Positions 55,151 to 64,000 of a stretch of DNA of 64,000 bases are shown one piece after another; the stretch's first letter is position 1; every line of letters starts with the position of its first letter. The position numbers and the translations under genes were made by a program. Under the pieces are notes generated by a model. The model searched no databases, had not been told where the DNA came from, and saw only the letters and a program-made list of their open reading frames with translations. The DNA is from Ampelomyces quisqualis (lineage: Eukaryota > Ascomycota > Dothideomycetes > Pleosporales > Phaeosphaeriaceae), in NCBI GenBank assembly GCA_018398575.1, contig JAGTXZ010000008.1:1860001-1924000 (forward strand), written 5' to 3'.

Positions 55151-58100
55151 ATCTAAACAACTAATAGACTACTAATAGTAGGATAGATAGAAGACACCTC
55201 TACTATATTATTTAATAATAAGGTCTTAACTAACTCTGCGTTACTATAATTAAGAATAAGACTATAATATTAAACAATTTTAATAGATAGGATTTCTCTT
55301 ACTGTAAATGTAATAAAACATTTACAACTAGTACAACTAAACTAACAAAGTTAACTAAAAATATATAGAACAATATTACTAATCTTTACAAGAATATTAT
55401 ACTCTTAGCCTATAGATAGATAGGTATTTTCTAAGAATAGATAGAGTTATAAAGGAAGAATAATTACTATACTTAGGAAACAGAGTCTATAAGATATAGG
55501 ATCTACAAGAAACTAAGAGAGTTTACAATACCTAAGAAGACTAAGAACTTACACTAGACAAGCTAGATATACACTTACTACTAGCTAGCCCTAAACTAGT
55601 GCGCTAGAATGTAATAGTTAGAGGACTATGTTAAGAAGTAGATGTAAACAGACTATATAAGACGTGCTATAACTTACACACAAAGTAGATATGCTATACT
55701 AACAATTGGTAAGTATTAGTACTAAACTCTATGCCTATAGAATACTAAGATAGGAAGGTAAACAAATTACATTGAATTCTGCTTATAGACAGATACCTAC
55801 AGGATCCTTATAATCTAAAACATAAACTTCTATTATAGACAGCGTGCAATAGTAACTACTACCTAATATATTATAGTAGTAAAATTAACTAATACTTTTC
55901 TTAGTAGAAGAAACCTTATAAGTACTAATAGTACAGTTACTCTAAAGATACCTGCGTAAATTACCTATACAATAAAAAAATATAAAAAGTTTTTCTAATA
56001 TATTAAAGAAAGAAAGTACATCTAATAGAATGCTTGTTAATAGCAGCTGCATAAACTACACCTAGTAGTTCTGCCTATAACTAGAGTGTAAGAAGCACTA
56101 TAACAATAAAGAAGCTAATAAATATAAAAAGAACAAGTCTTTTTTAGGGTTAACTTTAGACTCTAGAAAAGAGACCTAGAGCTGCAACGCAATTAACTTA
56201 GCTAAGCTTATAAAACTTATAGTAAAAGTTAACAGAAAAAAGATATAAGTGCTTCTAGATTTATGATTACAAGTAAACTATATTTTAAGTAATACCTTAT
56301 TAAGAGCTAGGCTCTAACTTTACTAGAAATAATAATTATATAAACTTTATATTGCAAATAAAGAGTAGATACTTAACAAGTTACTTATTAGATATAAGAC
56401 TACTACAGAACTTAACATCTAAAGAACTAAACAGGAAATATACTTAGACATCTTTAGATTAGCTACTTATAACATTATATTAGGACTTCTATAGTTTAGA
56501 GAGAATAGCCTACAGATAGACTAGAGAAAGAGATCTATCTCTCTAGGGAATTACAACAATACAATAGATTCTAAGCCTACATATTAGTAGCATTTAATAG
56601 TAGATAAGAAGATAATTAATAATATTACTTTAACTAAGATGTAGTTAAAGACATAACTAGTTAACTTAGATAATTAAGAAAGAAATACTAATATGTTATA
56701 AGTTTTAGAAAAACGTGTAACTTCTAACATACTTAAGAAATACAGAAAGTTTAAGAAACTATTCTTAAAAGATATAGGTCTAAAAGCACTGCCTAAGCAT
56801 TAGGAGTAAGACTATAAGATTGTCCTAAAAGAAGGGAAAAGGCTAACCTTTAGACTAATCTACAGATTATTAGAAAAAGAGCTAGAAGCACTCTAAGAGT
56901 ATATCTAAGTAAACCTAAAGAAAGGTTTTATCTAAGTATTAGAATTACTAGCTAGATACCTAATTATATTTATACTAAAAAAGAACAGTAAACTATAACT
57001 ATATATTAACTTTTAGAAACTTAATAACATTATAGTTAAGAATTAATACTTACTACCTAATATTTTAGAACTACAGGATTAACTAGCCTATACAAAGATC
57101 TTTATAGTATTAGATCTAAAAGGCGCGTACAACCTTATACGCATAAAAAAAGGCAAAGAATAAAAGACAGCGTTTAGAACACGCTACAGCTACTATAAGT
57201 ACTTAGTAATGCTATTTAGTCTTACTAACGCTCTAGCAATGTGTTAAGCACTTATTAACAATATGCTTAGAGAACACTTTAATATATTTGTTATAGTATA
57301 CTTTAATAATATCTTTATCTATTTAGAAAATAAGAAGAAACATATAGAACATGTTTATACAATTCTAACGCTACTAGAAAAGTTCTTTCTAGTAGTAGAT
57401 TCTAACAAGTGTAAATAGCACTAGGAAAAAGTAGAATTTTTAGGATGTATAGTTAGAAAGAATAGAGTATAAATAAGTAAAGACAAGATTAAAGTTGTTA
57501 AAAATTAGCTAACACCTACTATAGTAAAGGACATCTAATCCTTTTTAGGCTTTGTTAACTTTAATTAATAGTTTATTTAGAACTTTTTACTAATTGCTAC
57601 GCTACTTACTAAACTTACACAAAAAGACACACCTTAGAGATAGATAAAAGAATAAAGCTAGGCATTTAAGACGCTTAAAGATACTTATATAGTACTACTT
57701 GTCCTTATTGTATTTAGAAGTAAAGAGCTGCTTAGATTTAAAATTAACGCATTAGATTTAGCAATTAGAATGTGTACAAAACAAGAATAAGATAGAAAGT
57801 AGCACTTAATAGCCTACTACTTACAAAAGTTTATACTACTAAAAGAAAATTACAACATATATAACAAAGAACTACTTGTAATTGTAGTAGCACTTAAACA
57901 TTAAAGAATCTACGCAAAGAGTTACTTAGATCTTATAATATACTTAGACTATAAAAACTTAACAACTTTTACTACTACTAAAGTACTTAATTAAAGATAA
58001 GTACAATAGTTAAAGATATTAGAACAATATAAGTTTAAAATTGTCTATATACCTAAAAAAGACAATAGTAGAGTAGACGCTCTTAGCTAAAGATTAGATA

Positions 58101-59480
58101 TTGCTAGAACTAAAACTATTAACAGCTTAAGTATTCTTAAAAGACAAAACAATAGATCTCTTAGACTAGCAAGATACATTAACAACCTAATAATAAAGAT
58201 TAGAATTAATATCCTAGAAGAACTACAAGAATTAATTATATAATAACACTATAATAACACTATACACAGTTATCTTAGAGTAAGCCAAACTATAGAACTA
58301 ATTTAACAGAATTACTAGTTTAAAAACATAAAGGACAAGATAAGCGCTTATATTAAAAAATGTGCAGACTATTAATGTAATAAACATAGTACACACGCAC
58401 TTTACAGAAAAATACAGCTAATAGACTCCTTAACTAAGCCTTAGACTAACATATTAATAGACTTTGTAACAGAACTACTACTATTAAAAGACCCTGCTAT
58501 AGGATTAGCCTATAACGCTATTATAGTTATAGTAGATTGCTTTACTAAATACGCTATAATGCTACCTTTTTAACAAGACTACACAGCTGTTTAGCTAGCG
58601 TACGTACTCAAAGATAGACTTATTAGATACTATAGTATACTAAAGTTAATTATTAGCAATTAAGACAAACTCTTTACGTTAAATTATTAGACTACCTTAA
58701 TAGCAGAAATTAAGACGTAACAAAAGCTATTAACAGCTTATTATCTCTAAACAGATAGCTAAACAGAAAAAATAAATAAAACTATAAAAACGTATCTTAA
58801 AATATATAGTAACTTACAGCAGACAAATTAAGTTTTGCTATTACTAATAGTACAGTTAGCCTACAACAACAAATTATCTAAAGCTATAGGTAAGACGCTA
58901 TACTTTGCAAACTACAGATAACATCTAAATCTCTTTACAAGAACACTACCTAGCCTAAGAGCTAAAGCTGCTATATAGACAGCAGAAGAAATAAAAAGAA
59001 CCTATACTAGAATAGAAGAACATATATAACACGCTTAGATATAGAGTATCTTATATATTAACAAAAAACAAAAAACAGTACCTTAGCTAAAAGAGAAGGA
59101 TAAGGTGTATTTCTACACTAAAAATCTATACACAAAACAACTAAGCGAAGGACTTAACTATATTAAAGTTAGACTGTTTTTAATTTTAAAGAAAAATAGA
59201 CTAGTTATATATACACTTAAGCTTCTACTAGATGTAAAGATCTACTCTAGATTCTACGTAAGCCTACTAGAACTAGCTAACTTAGAAACACTATTATAGC
59301 AAACCTTTTGCTATAAACTTAAAGAAGAAACTAAATTTAAAGTTAAAAGAATAATAACACACTAAGGCAATAACTATCAAAAGGAATACTTAGTTGTAAT
59401 AGAGTATGTAAATTAGCAGATTACAGAATTGTTACGTGTAATAACCAAGCATGTTACTAATAAGATAGAATCTATTTAGA
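55151..59480 (+). pseudogene. element D protease to integrase and chromodomain, broken
   Basis: RT is recognised near 57,080-57,330: VLDLKGAYNLIRIKK, YKYLVMLFSLTNA and VYFNNIFIY (YxDD mutated to YFNN). RNase H follows at about 57,700-58,100, then integrase (LIDFVTELLLLKD, VDCFTKYAIMLPF near 58,450-58,580). An open 64-codon stretch (59,105-59,299) is the integrase C-terminus (LNYIKVRLFLILKKNRLV, YSRFYVSLLELANLETLL). A chromodomain start (FKVKRIITH, NYQKEYLV) follows near 59,335-59,400. Confidence 0.82.
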
Positions 59481-59690
59481 ACTAGACTAACTTATTAAGC
59501 TGTTTCTTGGCTTAGTGTATTTAATCTAATCTATCCTTACATAGTATAGAACAAGTAACAGAATCCTTTTTACTTACAATAATCTAATCTATAGTACTTT
59601 TTAGCTACTACAGTTATAAGCCCTGCATTATAAGACTATAGTGTTAATTCTCTCTACGCACCTTGTATTGCTAAGGTACTACCCAGATTA
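59481..59690. other. junction between D and E, nothing identified
   Basis: About 200 bp without recognised coding similarity. It should hold the end of D and the beginning (LTR) of E, but I find no repeated copy to define either. Confidence 0.3.
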
Positions 59691-62600
59691 ACAATTACTC
59701 TAATACTCCTTAAAACTTTTTACAAATACTCTCTACTTAATTAGCTAGTTATTAATTATAGACTCCTATTCTAACAACAAGATTAGCCTAGACGTTCTCT
59801 TAACTAGCTAGTTAGACTAGCTATACTAGTTTGCCTAACTCTAGCTTTATGCTCGCAACAAAGGAGTCTAGGATTAGATTAACTTAGACAGCAACACAGT
59901 GCTTCTAATTAACAACTAGGAACCTAAATATCTAGAGCTTTTAGCTGCTCTAAGTTAACTAGTCTTAGCTTTACTGCCTAGAGCTACTAATCTAGACACG
60001 CAGATCTGCAATAAAGCTTTTGATTAATATAATTTAAAGCTAGTTGCTTATAAACTTACCTCTAGTAGTTACAAAGAGAACGTTTACTAATACAAAGTTA
60101 ATATGTTAAAATAGACTAGGCAAGCAGCTAAACTTAGCAATATCTAGGAATAGATTAGTTAAACTGTAGCTAAGGATCTTATAGCACCTGCGGCAATTAA
60201 GATGCTTAACTCTTTAAAAATAACGCTCTAAGCCTTAATTAGGATTCTTAAGCATAACCTAGCCCTAACAGATAATAATACTATACACCTGGTTAGGTAG
60301 TAGTATTAAGCTTATCTAGAAAAGGCTAGGCACAGTAGGATTACTCTAGATAAATAGTTTAACAAATAGTAAGTAATCTACAGCAAGGCTTAAGCGTTCC
60401 AAGTTATAGAGGTAGAGAGACAACTTGCTCTTACTAACTTCTTTAACGCTCTATTTGTTAAGATTGCTCTAGATTAGGCTTAATTAATGCGTTAGGATAT
60501 TATTAAAGACGCAGCCCTTAGTTAGCCTATTATAACTATGTATAATCTAGCTAAGATCTTTACTCTAATGCTTTAGGAGTAAGCAGTTCTAGTTACTAAA
60601 GGAAAATCCTATTTAGCCTTTGCTACCCTTAGGAATATTAAAAACTTAGAAAACTCTAATCTAAGGAACAAAGGCAAAGACAATTCTAAGCTAAAATCTT
60701 ACCCTTGCAAGAACAATAAGAAGCATAAATAGGACCTAATAGATTGTCTTTAACTAAAGACTGCAATCACTAGATTAGCTCTACTAGAAAAAGTACTAAT
60801 TAAGATCTCTAATTTTAACTAAAAGAAGGTCCTTAAGCAGCTTAACACCTCTAAGTAGGCCTTACTTAATAACAACGTCAGGAAAATACAACGTTGGCGA
60901 CATCCGCGACATTGGCGACACTGTTGGAACAGTTGACCAGACAGTTCTCGACCGTACTTGACTGTCCCTAGGGTTCCCTATTTGTTCTGGCCGCCTAATT
61001 AGACTGAAACGCTCAAATTAATCTGCCTGATCCACTGGACCCACCTGCCCCACCCGCGCCATTACGTCATTATCCTAAAAACCAAAAATATAGAGCTTGA
61101 TTTTCTCTTTAAAACGTACTTTTCAGATTTCTTATAGCTGCTCTTGTTGTTGAGATGCAAGGCAGTAAAGTTTGTAGAGTTTTAAAGTTCTTTGCCAAGG
61201 CTTGTTTTCGCTAAAGCTCTAGCACTTTAACTAGATAATATATTATATTTTTTATTAAAGAAATAGTAACTTAAGTGCAGATTTTACTTTAGGACATTTT
61301 ATTATAGTATATTATATAGGGGGTGCGTAGATCTATTGTGTTGAACATACTTAAAGTTTTTTTAAAAAAGTTTATAACTTCAACGCGCTATATCTCAATA
61401 ACTAGAGCAGCTACAAAAATTCTAAATAGTGCATTTTAAAGAGGGAATTCCGCTCTATATTTTGTATTTTTAGGTTACTTACGTAATCATAAAAATACAG
61501 CAATACAGTCACGTGAGTAAAATTGGCGACATTGGCGACACTGGCGACTCTGTCAGATCTGGCGACTCTGTTGGGTTGCTGTTAGGTCGCTGTTAGGTCG
61601 CTAGCGACCAGAAGTGAGTGGGGCAACTTTGGCGAATTGTCTAGTAGACAGTATTGCTGTTGGGCCGCCGCGGGTCGCAGCGATTGGGCCAATCAGATCA
61701 ATCTTGAATTTTCCTGACAAAGATTAAGAAGGCTAGTTAGACGCTACTTATTGCAGCTAACTAGTTAACTTCTAAGACTAAGGTAGTAATATATCTAAGA
61801 GATGTTGTAGCAGCATTAATTAACCTAACTACTCTTAATTAGAAACCTAATATTACTAATCTAGACTTTAGAGTGTATACAACTACGTTTATAACCTATC
61901 TACTTTTAAGAAGTACTGTTTATAATAGGGCTAGTATAGTGCACTTTGTTAATAATTAGTTGCTTCTTGTTCTAAGAACGTATAGTCTTACCTACTCTAA
62001 AGAAAGGGTTAAGGCTAGAACACAGTTACTTCCTGTAACTAGGTATAGTAATTAAGTAATTAAGAATATTCTACACAGTTTAAAAGGCCTATACACAAGA
62101 GACTTAAAGCTTAAAAAGGTTAAAGTTGTTAATAGCTTTTATGTAAACATTATATCTGTAGCACTGCTTAAGCAGGCAAGTATATAGCATAGTAGATTAG
62201 ACAGTACTCTTTAGTTTAGATTATACAAGCAGAATGTTATTATACACAAGCTCTATAAGGCTTACAACCTCTTGTTTATTAAATACAACTAGGTTACACG
62301 CTACGTTCTACAACTACTAATCCTGCACACTTTATATTAATCTAACATTAATTACTTAAGAGATAATAACAAGGATCTATAGCACAAAAGATTAGGCTAC
62401 CTAGGCTAGCAAGCACTTTAGTCTCTTACTTAGTTAGCTTAAAACGTTAAGTTAAATAGAACTAAAAGGATTAATTGTTAGGACTGCTTAGTTACCTATA
62501 CAGCTTAAGTAGTCTTATAGTAGCTAAGAGAAAGATTACTATAACTATTCTATTAAGTCTCTTAGGATCTATTTAACATGCTAACTAGAATGCTTTATAA

Positions 62601-64000
62601 AGAATAGTCCTTAATTATTAAGGAAGACTACTTAGGTAAGCTTTTTAACTACAACCTTTATAATAAGATGTTAATTAAGATTATAAGAGTAATTTACTAA
62701 TTTACAGCCTAAGTTAGAAACAAATTTAATCTAAAGATTGTAGAAATCTATTAGGATAATAATACTATAACTCTGCCTTAGAGAAGGCGTTTACAGTATA
62801 AGGAGTAGGCAGATTAAGAGAAGATTAAAATACTACGCCTGCTACTATACACGCATTAGCCAAATAGATTAGCTAAGTAGGTAAGTTAAGAGCTAATTAC
62901 AAAATTAATTAAGATGCGCACAGGTGCAAATCTTTTAACTAAGCTCTAGCTATATATTATAGATGCAGCTGCTTACCTACACAGCATAAGCTTATTAAAA
63001 ATCTATAGTTTTTAATCCCTAAATAAGGTCCTGCACGCCTAGTTTAGGCAATATTTTTAATAGTATAAGCTAGCAATTACTAGGCACAGGACTGCTAATC
63101 TACGCCTAAATTAGAGTAGTATTTATGCCTATAGCTACAGAGCGTATCCCCTTGATTGCGACTAAGCAGCAGGCAGGAACAAGCAAGAGTTTAAAGTTAA
63201 CTCTTGTAGCTATATTAGATATCTAGTAGGCTATTAAGCTTCTAATATTTATTATATATAGGTTCTGTTAATTAATTAAGTAATTGTATTAAGAGACGTT
63301 ACCTTTAATAAATCTACATTCTACTCTAGCAACTAAGAAGATAAGATGCCTAAGAAGCAGGCGCTTAAGATTGTAGATATTTTATACGTTAGTAAACTAG
63401 ATAATTCTGGGCAGAATATTAACCTGCCTATTCTACAGGATTAACTAAGCTAGGAAATTACTAAAGTTACTAAGCAGCAGCTTAGGAGTAAGTATCTAAT
63501 CCTAAGGATTACAGAGACTAGCTAATCTTATAATTATAAAAGAAAGAAAGTAGAAACTAAGAGGAGTGCTAGCAAGGCTAGCAAGCATTTAAGAATCCTC
63601 TTAGACTAAAGTAAATATACTAGGCTTGTTACGCTAGAGGCAACTTTAGAACTAGATAAGTTATCTAGTATTAAGCTTATTAAGCGCGTAGGATCTAATA
63701 GCTAAAGACTATTGCTAGGTTCTAAAAGAGCTAGCCTGTTAGTATCTAGGGATTAGATAGGTTCCTAACAGGATAGGCAGTTAGCCTTTTCCTCTCCTGC
63801 TACTTAACCTAGAAGCAGTAACTCTAGAGCCCTAGATAAAGTAGAATTAGTAAATCTTTCTACATAATTAAGTTGTTAACTATAAGGAGTAGCTCTTAAG
63901 ATTAATAAACTACTAAGTTAATATATGCTGCTTTGCTGCAAGAAGGATTATAACAATTAGATAAAAGGTAAGAGTATAAATATATTAATTGCAGATCTAT
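59691..64000 (+). mobile_element. Ty1/copia element E, runs past the window end
   Basis: Gag-like sequence with a Cys/His relic near 60,713-60,750 (YPCKNNKKHK-DLIDC). It is then interrupted by the 842-bp insertion (60877-61718) and continues in the same orientation. At 62,387-62,450 it reads HKRLGYLG-QAL-SLT after a lost Trp, the copia GAG-pre-integrase motif (WHxRLGHLG). A CxxC follows near 62,470-62,485 and integrase sequence to about 63,000. RT would lie at or beyond the right edge. Frames are broken by RIP as elsewhere. Confidence 0.72.
60877..61718. mobile_element. non-autonomous DNA element, 842 bp, inverted ends, no RIP
   Basis: The ends are inverted repeats: GTCAGGAAAATACAACGTTG on the left and, reverse-complemented, GTCAGGAAAATTCAAGATTG on the right (16 of 20 match). 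Both subterminal regions carry GGCGACAT/GGCGACACT repeats (60895-60930 and 61525-61600), with GTCGC inverted copies near the right end. The centre is AT-rich but has normal TGA, TCA and TGG. No coding frame is present. I see no clean target duplication (flanks AACAAC and AAAGAT), so the superfamily is open; MULE- or hAT-type MITE are options. Confidence 0.75.

Larger units (their letters stand above)
54197..59480 (+). mobile_element. Ty3/gypsy element D with chromodomain, LTRs not resolved
   Basis: Gag to chromodomain can be followed on the plus strand. LTRs are not identified: the left side is broken by the solo LTR and by unassigned DNA, and the right side by the next element. It differs from A and B in sequence throughout. 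RIP changes are the same type as in its neighbours. Confidence 0.78.

Noticed and set aside
60877..61718. Helitron interpretation of the 842-bp element
   Set aside because: It has inverted ends and no 3' hairpin followed by CTRR, and is not between A and T as Helitrons are.
19105..64000. An alternative genetic code or stop-codon read-through in the AT block
   Set aside because: TAG for Trp follows from TGG to TAG mutation; other RIP changes at catalytic sites (YIDD to YIDN, YLDD to YLNN) show the genes are dead.

Overview
The window is nuclear DNA of a filamentous ascomycete, most likely a Dothideomycete of the Pleosporales type (inference). The grounds are short 45-70 nt GT-AG introns with CTAAC/CTGAC-like branch points, the gene content (RAB5, SAC1, MIC60, CAX-type antiporter, S53 protease remnant), and a large AT-rich block of retrotransposons destroyed by a RIP-like C-to-T process.

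Layout. Positions 1 to about 19,100 are ordinary gene-bearing DNA of balanced base composition: a small secreted protein (1329-1863, +), a RAB5-type GTPase (2142-2975, -) divergent from a SAC1 phosphoinositide phosphatase (3284-5509, +), an unknown protein (5868-6491, -) divergent from MIC60 of the mitochondrial MICOS complex (7246-9192, +), a dead S53 protease (9757-10078), a divergent CAX-family antiporter (10479-12000, -), a predicted GPI-anchored glycoprotein (13133-14100, +), and two adjacent RING-type proteins (15229-15753 and 16201-18648, both +). I resolved introns by splice signals and frame joining in five genes.

From about 19,100 to the end (45 kb) I see no intact gene. This block is a nest of LTR retrotransposons plus two DNA transposons. 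Family names here are mine: A and B are Ty3/gypsy (300-bp and 258-bp LTRs), C is Ty1/copia (195-bp LTRs), D is a third Ty3/gypsy with chromodomain, E is a second copia running off the right edge. The nesting can be read to the base from 5-bp target duplications: A1 contains B1 (GCTAA), which contains A2 (AGTAA), which contains C (GCAAG). A second B copy (B2, reversed) also lies in A1, and B2 and A2 serve as in-window empty-site references. A 1,350-bp Tc1/mariner-like element sits in the LTR of a reversed A copy (A3). Two short insertions carry little or no RIP: a solo A LTR (53893-54191, ATTTC duplication) and an 842-bp inverted-repeat element (60877-61718).

The mutation signature in the AT block is context specific. 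TGA, TGG, TCA, CCA (and CGA, CGG, TCG, CCG) are nearly gone, while TGC, TGT, GCA and ACA remain. Thus C followed by a purine is lost mainly when a pyrimidine precedes it. This turns tryptophan codons into TAG throughout the old reading frames.
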